Source: Bdellovibrio sp. NC01
GTDB lineage: Bacteria; Bdellovibrionota; Bdellovibrionia; Bdellovibrionales; Bdellovibrionaceae
Direction of reading: 5' to 3'
Length of the DNA: 64,000 nt
NCBI RefSeq assembly: GCF_006874625.1
Contig: NZ_CP030034.1
Location: 3,038,001 to 3,102,000, forward strand
Both the position numbers and the translations under genes were made by a program. Position 1 is the first letter of the stretch. Each line of letters starts with the position of its first letter. Shown here one piece after another: positions 16,792 through 25,047 of the stretch. The notes under the pieces were generated by a model. That model had not been told where the DNA came from. It did no database searches and saw nothing but the letters and a program-made list of their open reading frames with translations.

Positions 16792-17997
16792 TCAGTACAC
16801 CACACGGGTTCTGATGGAACGGGAGAGTTTTTCAATCTCCCCTGCCAAAGCCTTTGCATGAGAGGAATGTACGTCCATCACCAAGTAACCGATGCGCTCG
16901 TCTGTCGACAGATACTGCCCTTCGATGTTGGCGCCGGCTTTGGAAATAAGACCGTTGATCTCTCCAAGAACACCAGGTTCGTTTCTATGCACGTTCAGCA
17001 AACGAGACGTCCCCTGCTTCACTGGCAAATCCACATTTGGGAAGTTCACTGCCCCCGAAGTCGAACCAATTTTCAAATAACGACGGAAGCTTTCAGCGAC
17101 CTCGATACCAATGGCATATTGGGCCTCTTCCGTGCTGCCCCCGATATGCGGAGTCAGAATCACGTTCGCAACACCCTGTAAAGGTGACACGAATTTTTCT
17201 TTGTTCGAAGCCGGTTCTTCAGGAAACACGTCGATCGCGCAACCGCCGATGTGCTTTGATTTTAAGGCCTCTACTAGGGCTGGAATGACGACTACAGTTC
17301 CGCGGCTGGCGTTGATCAAGTGCGCGTCTTTTTTCATCGCAGCCAGCTCTTTAGCGCCAATCATATCTTTCGTTTCTGGAGTTTCTGGCACGTGCAATGT
17401 AACAAAATCTGAAACTTTCAAAAGCTCTTCAAGACTGTGCATTGCCACTGCATTTCCAAGTGGAAGTTTTTTGATCACGTCAAAGAATACAACTTTCAAG
17501 CCCATCGATTCAGCCAAGACGCTGACCTGGCTACCGATATGACCGTAACCCACGATACCCAAAGTTTTTCCGCGCACTTCTTTAGAACCAACTGCTGATT
17601 TCACCCACTCACCGACGTGAGCTTTGGTGTTGCGATCACCCAATTGACGAGATAGCGCAATCATCTCTGCAATCACAAGTTCCGCAACCGAACGCGTGTT
17701 CGAGTGAGGCGCATTGAAAACTGGAATGCCTTTTTCACGAGCGACCGAAAGATCGACTTGGTTTGTGCCAATACAAAAACAGCCGATCGTCAGAAGATGT
17801 TTGCTGTTATCTAAAACTTTTTTAGTGATCTCTGTTTTCGAACGAATGCCAAGAACGTCATAGTTGGCTACAAGCTGAATCAATTCATCTTCAGTCGGAG
17901 CATGTGAAAGCATGTCAACATGAAAGCCCTCTTCGCTGAGCTTTTGTTTTGCCACTTCATGGATATTTTCTACGAGGAGAATTCTAGGTGCTGTCAT
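16792..17997 (-). CDS. serA: D-3-phosphoglycerate dehydrogenase with ACT domain
   Basis: The 401-residue protein catalyses the first step of serine synthesis from 3-phosphoglycerate. The NAD-binding turn GYGHIG is at 150-155. Catalytic Arg232, Glu260/261 and His284 (LTPHIGG) are present. The C-terminal ACT domain (332-401) has NVHRNEPGVLGEIN and ANIEGQYLSTDERIGY, like the serine-binding face of the short E. coli type, so feedback inhibition by serine is plausible. GGAGG precedes the ATG. It is monocistronic. The presence of a complete biosynthetic enzyme is worth noting for a predator with reduced amino-acid synthesis. Confidence 0.93.
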   Translation of the reverse strand: MTAPRILLVENIHEVAKQKLSEEGFHVDMLSHAPTEDELIQLVANYDVLGIRSKTEITKKVLDNSKHLLTIGCFCIGTNQVDLSVAREKGIPVFNAPHSNTRSVAELVIAEMIALSRQLGDRNTKAHVGEWVKSAVGSKEVRGKTLGIVGYGHIGSQVSVLAESMGLKVVFFDVIKKLPLGNAVAMHSLEELLKVSDFVTLHVPETPETKDMIGAKELAAMKKDAHLINASRGTVVVIPALVEALKSKHIGGCAIDVFPEEPASNKEKFVSPLQGVANVILTPHIGGSTEEAQYAIGIEVAESFRRYLKIGSTSGAVNFPNVDLPVKQGTSRLLNVHRNEPGVLGEINGLISKAGANIEGQYLSTDERIGYLVMDVHSSHAKALAGEIEKLSRSIRTRVVY

Positions 17998-18102
17998 TGC
18001 GCCTCCATCTTGACAAGTTTACTCTGATTTCGAGGGGCGCGTCACTACTGACGATGCGCACTAAGGGTAGTCAAAGTACTCTGGTCGGGTATCCTGATCA
18101 CT

Positions 18103-19461
18103 ATGAGCAACACTCGAGTTTTCTCTCTACTTGTCGTCGACGATGACCCACTTATTCATCAAGCTTTGAAAATGAGCTTGCCGTCACAGTGGAAACTTTT
18201 TTCTGCGCACAAATTGGAAGCTATTCAGTATGAACGCTTCTATCATGCGGCCTTCGTAGATATGCATCTTGAACCCGGCACAGAGAAAGCAGCTGGACCT
18301 TCTGTTATCGCAAAATTATTGAAGCACAATCCGCAATTGGATGTCGTAGCGATGTCAGGAGATCTGAACAGAAGCCTGATGGAAACTTGTCTAAAGGCTG
18401 GGGCACAAAAGTTTTTAGCGAAGCCCTTGATGCCTGAAGAAGTTTTGCTGGTCTTAGAAAAAATGGAAGCGCTGTGGGATCTGCGTAACGTTGATCCGCA
18501 CGCCGATAGAAATACTTTGCGTTGGGTCGGCAATTCCGAAGCTTCACAAAAAATCAAAAAGCGTATCGCTGAACTTCGTGGTGAAAGCAATTCCGTTTTG
18601 ATCGAAGGTGAAACTGGTTGCGGTAAAGAAGTTGTCGCGCGCCTGCTTCACGATCAAGAAGGCGAACGCCCCTTCATCGCCGTCAACGTTGCCAGCATTC
18701 CCGATAATTTATTTGAATCAGAAATGTTTGGTCACGTAAAAGGCGCCTTCACCGGTGCTGATCAAAATAAAGTGGGTCTGACTGAAGCCGCGAACGGTGG
18801 CGATTTGTTCTTGGATGAAATCGAAGCCTTGCCTTTGGTTCAACAAGCAAAACTTTTGCGCTTCCTTGAAACCGGCGAAGTTCGCAGAGTCGGTGCGAAA
18901 GAAAGTACCTTCGTAAAAACTCGCGTGATCGTGGCTTCCAATAAACCACTCGACAAAATGGTCGCAGCTGGTGAGTTCCGTGAAGACTTACTGTATCGCC
19001 TGGCTTCACAAAGAATTACTCTGCCACCTTTGCGCGAGCGTCTTGATGACATCGCGGATCTTAGCCAACACTTCTTGGCAGCAGAACGTCCGCGTCGCAA
19101 CAAAAGCTTTACGGAAGATGGACTTGAGTCATTGAAAAAATACAACTGGCCTGGTAACGTGCGCGAACTAAAACGCGTGTGTGAACAACTCAGCCTGACT
19201 TCCCCACTGCCATTCATTCGTGAAGAAGATGTGACAGCATGGTTGAAGCCTGCGGCGGTGACTGGATCAGCTCCGTCATACACGGTTATTGATTTTAGCA
19301 AAGGCTTGAATGCTTTGGTGGATGAGTTCGAAGCTCACGTGATTCGCACGGCTCACCAACAAACCAAGAATGCGGATGAAACGGCAAACTTGCTGCAAAT
19401 TTCGCGTTCGAATCTGTATAAGAAATTAAGCCAGTACAAGATCCAAGAGGAAACTCCATGA
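18103..19461 (+). CDS. Sigma-54-dependent response regulator (NtrC type)
   Basis: The 452-residue protein has three parts. The receiver (1-125) has acidic Asp13-15, phospho-acceptor Asp53 and Lys107. The AAA+ domain has Walker A GETGCGKE (169-176), the sigma-54-contacting loop GAFTGA (214-219) and LFLDEI (235-240). The C-terminus has a Fis-type helix-turn-helix. All residues needed to drive sigma-54 open-complex formation are present. No histidine kinase is adjacent. It overlaps cdsA by 4 bases (ATGA), so it heads the phospholipid operon and may be autoregulated or control it. Confidence 0.92.
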   Translation: MSNTRVFSLLVVDDDPLIHQALKMSLPSQWKLFSAHKLEAIQYERFYHAAFVDMHLEPGTEKAAGPSVIAKLLKHNPQLDVVAMSGDLNRSLMETCLKAGAQKFLAKPLMPEEVLLVLEKMEALWDLRNVDPHADRNTLRWVGNSEASQKIKKRIAELRGESNSVLIEGETGCGKEVVARLLHDQEGERPFIAVNVASIPDNLFESEMFGHVKGAFTGADQNKVGLTEAANGGDLFLDEIEALPLVQQAKLLRFLETGEVRRVGAKESTFVKTRVIVASNKPLDKMVAAGEFREDLLYRLASQRITLPPLRERLDDIADLSQHFLAAERPRRNKSFTEDGLESLKKYNWPGNVRELKRVCEQLSLTSPLPFIREEDVTAWLKPAAVTGSAPSYTVIDFSKGLNALVDEFEAHVIRTAHQQTKNADETANLLQISRSNLYKKLSQYKIQEETP

Positions 19462-20402
19462 ATTTTAATTTCCCCAACTTCCCTATTCACCTTGATTTGC
19501 CAACTGCCTGGGAAAGTCACATCTATCGCCAAACAGTGTTCATCGTTCTGTCGATCATCTTCGGTTCGGGCCTGATCATTTTCTTCTTCAGAAACAAGAA
19601 CTATTACTTCGTGCAATCTTGGGCGAGTATTAAAAGCTGGCTGATTGCTGCGCCTTTAATGTTTATTATTATGGGCCTGCCTGAACCTTGGCCATTGGTG
19701 ATGCTGGCGTGTATTGCGATTTTTGGTGCGAAAGTCTTCTTCCAAATCATGGGGATGTTCCATCGTAGCAACTTCGTGATGATCACTTATCTAGGCATCA
19801 TCGGCCTGACGTTATGCTGTTACTTTAATCGTTTAGATATCTACAACATCATGCCGATGATCGTTTTAGGTTTCGCGTGCTTGGTACCACTGGTGCGCAA
19901 TTCTTATAAGCGCATGATTCAGTACATTTCTTTGACGTTACTGGCCTTCATCTTTTTGGGTTGGTCATTCATGCACTTGGGCTTGATCTTACGTTTCCCG
20001 AACGGCGTCTTCCAAGTGATGTACTTGATCATCTTGACGGAGTTCTGTGACAACACGAACTTGGCAGTCGGCCGTTACATCGGTGGCTGGAAATTGTTCC
20101 CTGGAATCAACCCGCGTCGTTCAGTTGGCAGTACGGCAGTTTCAATTGCTCTGACTTTGTTCCTTGCTGGCTGTATGCGTTTCTTGCTTCCAGATGGATC
20201 GGAAAAGTACTGGTTGTCGGCGGGTCTTGTCGCAGGTCTTGGCGGTTTCGTTGGTGACTTGTTGATGACGGTTGTACGTCGTGATGCGGGTATGAAAACG
20301 GTGGGACCGTTCATTATCGGTCGTGGTGATTTCCTTCACCGTATTGACCGCTTGATCTTTGTTGCACCGATTTACTATTACTTGATGACGGCGATTTTAT
20401 GA
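19458..20402 (+). CDS. cdsA: Phosphatidate cytidylyltransferase (CdsA)
   Basis: The 314-residue protein has about eight membrane segments. The C-terminal signature is GDLLMTVVRRDAGMKTVG followed by IGRGDFLHRIDRL, as in CDP-diglyceride synthases. Asn200/Asn206-containing DNTNLAVGR and PRRSVGS also match. It makes CDP-diacylglycerol from phosphatidate and CTP, the branch point for phospholipid headgroups. It is translationally coupled on both sides by ATGA overlaps to the response regulator and to plsC. Confidence 0.88.
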   Translation: MNFNFPNFPIHLDLPTAWESHIYRQTVFIVLSIIFGSGLIIFFFRNKNYYFVQSWASIKSWLIAAPLMFIIMGLPEPWPLVMLACIAIFGAKVFFQIMGMFHRSNFVMITYLGIIGLTLCCYFNRLDIYNIMPMIVLGFACLVPLVRNSYKRMIQYISLTLLAFIFLGWSFMHLGLILRFPNGVFQVMYLIILTEFCDNTNLAVGRYIGGWKLFPGINPRRSVGSTAVSIALTLFLAGCMRFLLPDGSEKYWLSAGLVAGLGGFVGDLLMTVVRRDAGMKTVGPFIIGRGDFLHRIDRLIFVAPIYYYLMTAIL

Positions 20403-21199
20403 AGGATTGGGATTACGAAAACGAGCAGTGGACCAAACTGCCGACCTATTTAAAACATCTTCCGCTGTTCACACGTCATATTGACTTGTTCAGCGTGTGC
20501 ATGCGCTTTTTGTGGTCGATCTTTCTTAAAAACATCGCCTTTAAATACTACATTCGTTTGCAGGTAAAAGGTGTTCCGTTCAAAGAACTGTATCGCACTC
20601 AACCGAAGTTAATTATTATCAGTAATCACGCCAGCCATTTGGATGCGACATCGATTGCGGCAGCTATTCCGCGCCGTTTTTGGCTTAGCGTTTATATCGC
20701 AGCTGCAAAAGATTATTTCTTTTCAAATCCGTTGTTCACATTCTTTTCGCAACACTGCTTAGGCGCGATTCCGATCGATCGTAAAGACCGCAAAGGCGAA
20801 GCTGTGAACTTGATCTTGAAACTTCTGACGGAACTACCACGCATGTGGTTGATTATTTTCCCGGAAGGCACGCGTTCACAAACTGGCAAAGTACAAGAAT
20901 TCAAACGTGGTGTTTCGATCTTTTCTGAAAAAACTCAGACACCGATTTTGTTCACATACCTTGAGGGCAACTTAGATCTTTGGCCGAAGGGTCAGTTCTT
21001 TGCAAAACCGGGTAAACTTGTTTTGCACGTAGGTCCGGTTCACCCGCCTGCTCCGATCAAAGAGGTTTATACTGCTTATAAGAGCTGGGTTCTGACGATC
21101 AATCCAAATGCCTTCGCGATTGAGGAACCGAAAGCTGACGTTGCAACTTCGACAACGGCTCCAGCGACGAAAGAGGATATCGATGACTTCAACCAATGA
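20399..21199 (+). CDS. plsC: 1-acylglycerol-3-phosphate acyltransferase (PlsC type)
   Basis: The 266-residue protein has the acyltransferase motifs NHASHLD (HX4D, residues 77-83) and IFPEGTRSQTGKVQEFKRG. It would acylate lysophosphatidate to phosphatidate, the substrate of the CdsA made from the gene immediately upstream. The start overlaps cdsA by 4 bases. The tail is Thr/Ala-rich. Substrate preference is unproven; related enzymes also act on other lysolipids. Confidence 0.88.
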   Translation: MKDWDYENEQWTKLPTYLKHLPLFTRHIDLFSVCMRFLWSIFLKNIAFKYYIRLQVKGVPFKELYRTQPKLIIISNHASHLDATSIAAAIPRRFWLSVYIAAAKDYFFSNPLFTFFSQHCLGAIPIDRKDRKGEAVNLILKLLTELPRMWLIIFPEGTRSQTGKVQEFKRGVSIFSEKTQTPILFTYLEGNLDLWPKGQFFAKPGKLVLHVGPVHPPAPIKEVYTAYKSWVLTINPNAFAIEEPKADVATSTTAPATKEDIDDFNQ

Positions 21200-22079
21200 A
21201 ACTCGCCATCTTAAAATTGGTCCTTATGAAATCTGCCCGATTCCGACTGGCTTGTTCGGCTTGGATGGTGGCGCGATGTTTGGAACTGTTCCAAAAGTTC
21301 TTTGGGAAAAATCGAATCCTGCCGACGAAAAAAATCGCATTCAAATGGAAGCTCGTGCGTTGCTTTTGAAAAGCCCCGGCAACAACATTCTGATTGATAC
21401 TGGAAACGGTAGCGACTTTGTTGCGAAGTACGGCGATAAACTTGGCAACAAATTTAAAGATCTCTACAACATCGATGACAGTGGCCCTTCATTGAAAAAA
21501 TCTTTGCAAGCTCATGGCTTGAAACCAGAAGACATCAACAATGTTGTGATCACGCATTTCCACTTTGACCATGCTGGTGGCGCCACAACTGAAAAAGATG
21601 GCAAACTTGTTCCAACGTTTCCGAATGCAAAATATTGGGCACAAAAAGGCAACTTAGAAACTGCAAGTCATCCCAATTTGCGTGAACGCGCAAGTTACTA
21701 TCCTGCGAATTATCAACCGCTCTTGGATGCTGGTGTTTTAACTCTACTTGATGGCGATACGGAAAATTTCCTTCCTGGACTTTCTGCATTCATTTCAAAT
21801 GGTCATACGGAAAAGCAACAGATGGTGAAAGTTACTGATGGTCAAACGACTCTGCTTTATTGCGGTGACGTGGTACCGACATCAACACACGTAAAAATAC
21901 CGTGGTTGATGGGCTACGATTTACAGCCGGTTGTATTGATGGAAGAAAAACAAAAATATCTTAGCCAAGCTGCTGATAATAACTGGTACCTATTCTTCGA
22001 ACATGATCCTTATTGTGATGCTGCTTTGATCGAACGAAGTGGCCACGACTTTTCAGTTCAAAAAAGATTCTGGCTCTAA
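21183..22079 (+). CDS. Metallo-beta-lactamase-fold hydrolase (lactonase-like)
   Basis: The 298-residue protein has the binuclear zinc site VVITHFHFDHAGG (HxHxDH), the distal SNGHT histidine and CGDVV aspartate, and the final FEHDP. Such spacing occurs in AHL-lactonase-like and general esterase members. The start is the ATG at 21183, overlapping the plsC end by 17 bases; an upstream in-frame ATG would run into plsC. It is the last gene of the operon. The substrate is unknown. Confidence 0.85.
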   Translation: MTSTNETRHLKIGPYEICPIPTGLFGLDGGAMFGTVPKVLWEKSNPADEKNRIQMEARALLLKSPGNNILIDTGNGSDFVAKYGDKLGNKFKDLYNIDDSGPSLKKSLQAHGLKPEDINNVVITHFHFDHAGGATTEKDGKLVPTFPNAKYWAQKGNLETASHPNLRERASYYPANYQPLLDAGVLTLLDGDTENFLPGLSAFISNGHTEKQQMVKVTDGQTTLLYCGDVVPTSTHVKIPWLMGYDLQPVVLMEEKQKYLSQAADNNWYLFFEHDPYCDAALIERSGHDFSVQKRFWL

Positions 22080-22096
22080 GACGAGCCGGAATCTTT
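22063..22096 (+). terminator. Terminator of the regulator-cdsA-plsC operon
   Basis: A fourteen-base stem (22063-22076/22083-22096) with one mismatch ends in TTTGTAATTT. The stem overlaps the last codons of the metallo-hydrolase. Confidence 0.7.
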
Positions 22097-22147
22097 GTAA
22101 TTTAGATTTCTTTGCCCACGAAGTTTCCGCTGTTTATCATATGGACT

Positions 22148-22885
22148 ATGAAATACATCATTAGTTCACTCGTTCTTTTATTCGCGACTTCTTCATTTGC
22201 ACAAACAACAACACCAACGGAAAGCAACAAGGCCACTGCGACTGAAACCGCGCAACCTTCTGAAGCTTTACCGACGAATTCTTCTCCGGTGATCGAGAAA
22301 GAATATGCGACCGACAAACAATGGGCACGCAGCTTGTGGGGCGTTTACGGAATCGTTGGTTTTCCAAAAGGTCTTGGTGGCGGTTTTGAATATCTTGATC
22401 AATCAAGATTGTGGTCCGTCGGTTTGAATTTGGGCGTCTTTCACTATGAAAGAAACGACACCAGCGGCAACATCGAACAAAAACAAGAAGCCAATACAAG
22501 CAACTTTGCTATTGAAGGCAAATATCATCCTTGGGCTTCTTCGTTCTTCTTAGGCGCAGATTTGGGCGTGCAACATATCACTGCGAAAGAGACTGGCACT
22601 TACAGCGGCCAAGAAGTCACTCCTCAAGTCAAAGTGAATACTCCATTCATCACACCTAAATTCGGCTGGTTCTGGCAATTCCAATATGGTTTGAATTTTG
22701 GCGTTGAGTTAGGTGCACAAATTCCACTTTCAAACAAAGTGGACATCGACGATGGCACAACAGATCCAACAATTTTAAACAATCCAGACTATATCCAAGC
22801 TCGCAGTGACGCTGAAGATACAGCCGATAAAATCGGAAAAACTGTTTTGCCTCACGTTCTGCTTCGCCTTGGTTACGCATTTTAG
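22148..22885 (+). CDS. Outer membrane beta-barrel-like protein
   Basis: The 245-residue protein has a signal peptide (cleavage after SSFA) then a Thr/Glu/Ala-rich stretch. The rest alternates polar and hydrophobic residues with many aromatic strand ends, and the last residues (LLRLGYAF) end in aromatic Phe, typical of outer membrane proteins. The ATG at 22148 is used; an earlier in-frame ATG at 22112 adds a leader with no role. The function is unknown. Confidence 0.7.
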   Translation: MKYIISSLVLLFATSSFAQTTTPTESNKATATETAQPSEALPTNSSPVIEKEYATDKQWARSLWGVYGIVGFPKGLGGGFEYLDQSRLWSVGLNLGVFHYERNDTSGNIEQKQEANTSNFAIEGKYHPWASSFFLGADLGVQHITAKETGTYSGQEVTPQVKVNTPFITPKFGWFWQFQYGLNFGVELGAQIPLSNKVDIDDGTTDPTILNNPDYIQARSDAEDTADKIGKTVLPHVLLRLGYAF

Positions 22886-22932
22886 TTAAATTGCGCATTG
22901 GACACAGGGGCTATTCGTGATACTTTCAGGTC

Positions 22933-23748
22933 ATGAATGCCCCAGCCCCTAAAGAAGTCATGAGAAAACTATGGCAGGTCTTTAAAAACACCGGCCGCCA
23001 AATGCGCGATGGAGAAATCCAACTTGTCGCAGCTTCTTTGTCATTTTCAACAATCGTGGGCATGGTTCCCTTTCTAGCAGTCGTTCTTGCAACCTTCCAA
23101 TCTATCGGTGGCCTTGAAGCTCTTTATCCCAAAGTGGAAGGCTTTCTGTTGGTATATTTAAAAGAAGCAGCCGGCAGCGACGTCACGAAGTTCATTCGCA
23201 TCTTCATCAAGAATATCAACGCTGGAAAACTTGGAACGACAGGTGCCATCTTCTTGTTCATCACTTCATTGAAGTTGATGCACGACATGGAGGTAGGCAT
23301 CAACCGTGTGTGGGCACATCCGCGCACTCGTCCGTTTTATAAGCGTCTGATCTATCAATGGATCTTGATTCTTTTGATTCCAATTGCTTTGGCGATCTAC
23401 GTGGGCTTTATCTCTTTAGATCAATTCCAATATGCGCGTCGTATTCTTCCGGTGGGCGTGACAAACAGCATGGTTTTGGTCGGTTGCTTGTACCTTATCT
23501 ATAAATTGGTGCCAGATTTAAAGGTCCATTCGAAAGCGGCCTTGATTAGCGCCTTTATTTCAGCAATCGCTTTATTCTGCGTGCACAAGGGCTTTGCCTT
23601 CTTAACTGTGGAAGTTTTTAATTATAATAAAATCTATGGCTCTTTTGCGGCCCTGCCTATCTTGCTGTTGTGGTTGCTGGCATTGTGGTACGTGATCCTT
23701 GCTGGCGTCGCACTGTGCGCGGGAATTCAAAAGAGACACATCGCTTAA
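22933..23748 (+). CDS. YihY/BrkB family integral membrane protein
   Basis: The 271-residue protein has six membrane segments. Typical features are the N-terminal LVAASLSFSTIVGMVPFLAV, the central LMHDMEVGINRVWAHPRTRP and the C-terminal NKIYGSFAALPILLLWLLALW. Once annotated as ribonuclease BN or virulence factor BrkB, the family is now regarded as membrane proteins of uncertain role. CAGGTC precedes the start. Confidence 0.85.
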   Translation: MNAPAPKEVMRKLWQVFKNTGRQMRDGEIQLVAASLSFSTIVGMVPFLAVVLATFQSIGGLEALYPKVEGFLLVYLKEAAGSDVTKFIRIFIKNINAGKLGTTGAIFLFITSLKLMHDMEVGINRVWAHPRTRPFYKRLIYQWILILLIPIALAIYVGFISLDQFQYARRILPVGVTNSMVLVGCLYLIYKLVPDLKVHSKAALISAFISAIALFCVHKGFAFLTVEVFNYNKIYGSFAALPILLLWLLALWYVILAGVALCAGIQKRHIA

Positions 23749-23757
23749 GAGGCAGAT

Positions 23758-24036
23758 ATGGTCATCGTTGCACGTTGGATAGTGCAAGTTCAGCACCTCA
23801 ACACAGTCTTAGGTCTTCTTAAAGAGTTACAAGTTCATTCTCGCCAAGAACCCGCAAGCCGCTGTTACGATTTCTATCAAGACCCTGCGGCTCCTGAAAA
23901 AATTCTGATCTATGAAGAATACAATGACGAAGAAGGAATCGAAGCTCATCGTATGAGCCCTCATTTTCAATCGATAATACCCAAGATATTGCCGATGTTA
24001 AAAGATCGCTCTGTGCAAGTCTTTGAACAACGCTAG
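23758..24036 (+). CDS. Antibiotic biosynthesis monooxygenase (ABM) domain protein
   Basis: The 92-residue protein has the ferredoxin-like ABM layout, with SRQEPASRCYDFYQDPA, EEYNDEEGIEAHRMSPHF and a hydrophobic end. Small ABM proteins act as quinol or heme-type monooxygenases or only as dimeric folds, and the reaction cannot be read here. AAGAGG precedes the ATG. It lies 9 bases after the YihY gene, so cotranscription is likely. Confidence 0.8.
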   Translation: MVIVARWIVQVQHLNTVLGLLKELQVHSRQEPASRCYDFYQDPAAPEKILIYEEYNDEEGIEAHRMSPHFQSIIPKILPMLKDRSVQVFEQR

Positions 24037-24566
24037 AAACGCGGATTAATTAAAGCGTAATAATCAATCGTGATGTATTTGCCGTTTTTCTTTTCGGCAT
24101 CTTGCAAACGGCCCTCGTGTTTAAAGCCGTGAAAATTTAAAACTTTATGCGAGCGTTCATTTTCGCTTTCAACCGTTGCTTCCAGGCGATGGATTTTGCA
24201 TTCATTCAAAGCAAAATTTAAAAGCGCAGGTATACATTCGCGCAAGATCCCCTGCCCCCACGCTTGCGGAAGTAACCAATAACCCATCTCGGCTTTATTG
24301 TGCACATGGGTCCAATTATTAAAACCCAAGCCGCCAATCACTTTGCCTGATGAGTCTTCAATGGCCCACCAGCATCCGCTTTGTTCAAGCCAGATGCGGC
24401 GAAACCAGTCCATTTGCAATTTAGTTTCTTCTTTAGTCGCGTAAGAGATGCCGTAATAACGAATCACATCTGGGTGTGATAGAGCGTAAAATACGACATC
24501 AAGATCTTTATCGGTGAAACATCTTAACCGGAAATTTGTTGTTAGGATTTCCGGAAAGGGTTTCAT
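24033..24566 (-). CDS. GNAT-family N-acetyltransferase (RimJ/RimL type)
   Basis: The 177-residue protein has the GNAT core: WWAIEDSSGKVIGGLGFNNW, then GYWLLPQAWGQGILRECIPA (acetyl-CoA site) and the ESENERSHKVLNFHGFKHEG segment of RimJ/RimL relatives. The start overlaps the mgsA end by 4 bases. The substrate is unknown, possibly a protein N-terminus or small amine. The end overlaps the ABM gene by 4 bases. Confidence 0.85.
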   Translation of the reverse strand: MKPFPEILTTNFRLRCFTDKDLDVVFYALSHPDVIRYYGISYATKEETKLQMDWFRRIWLEQSGCWWAIEDSSGKVIGGLGFNNWTHVHNKAEMGYWLLPQAWGQGILRECIPALLNFALNECKIHRLEATVESENERSHKVLNFHGFKHEGRLQDAEKKNGKYITIDYYALINPRF

Positions 24567-24958
24567 GGAATTTTTTGTAGAAGGTTTTTCGCAAGACCTT
24601 TAACGATCAATTGAGCCGTTGAAGGATTCGTCGCCAAAGGCACGTTGTGAACGTCACAGATACGCATCAGTGTCGAGATATCTGGATCGTGAGGATGCAT
24701 GCCCAATGGATCACGCATAAAAATCACAGCTTCACACTTTCCAGTTGCAACAAGCGCCGCGATTTGCGCATCACCACCTAAAGGCCCCGAAAGGAAGCGT
24801 TTGATTTTAAGGCCTGTTTGCTGAACGTGTTTGCCAGTTGTCGATGTTGCAACCAGATCAAAGCCCTTAAAGAATTCAAGATTGTCTTTCACAAAGGCAA
24901 TCATCTCTGCCTTTTTTCCGTCATGTGCAATAAGGGCGACTGTTCTACGTTTTTTCAT
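24563..24958 (-). CDS. mgsA: Methylglyoxal synthase
   Basis: The 131-residue protein converts dihydroxyacetone phosphate to methylglyoxal. Family residues are present: TTGKHV, SGPLGGDAQIAAL (catalytic Asp63) and MRDPLGMHPHDPD (Asp83, His90). The Shine-Dalgarno sequence lies inside a predicted hairpin (see separate entry). The end is coupled to the GNAT gene by ATGA. Methylglyoxal synthase usually relieves phosphate shortage under sugar-phosphate stress. Confidence 0.92.
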   Translation of the reverse strand: MKKRRTVALIAHDGKKAEMIAFVKDNLEFFKGFDLVATSTTGKHVQQTGLKIKRFLSGPLGGDAQIAALVATGKCEAVIFMRDPLGMHPHDPDISTLMRICDVHNVPLATNPSTAQLIVKGLAKNLLQKIP

Positions 24959-24960
24959 CT

Positions 24961-25000
24961 CAACTCCGTCTTTAATTATTTAAAGATCTAATCGGAGTTG
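24961..25000 (-). promoter_or_regulatory. Leader hairpin that contains the mgsA ribosome binding site
   Basis: On the minus strand an 8-base stem CAACTCCG/CGGAGTTG and an inner 7-base stem TCTTTAA/TTAAAGA with a 4-base loop form one long hairpin with a 6-base bulge. The 3' arm contains GGAG five bases before the mgsA ATG, so the folded form should hide it. There is no T-run, so it is not a terminator. A role in translational control is inference. Confidence 0.55.
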
Positions 25001-25047
25001 AGGCAAGCTTTCTTAGTAGGCTGCCGCTAATCACATCGACCTCAAAA

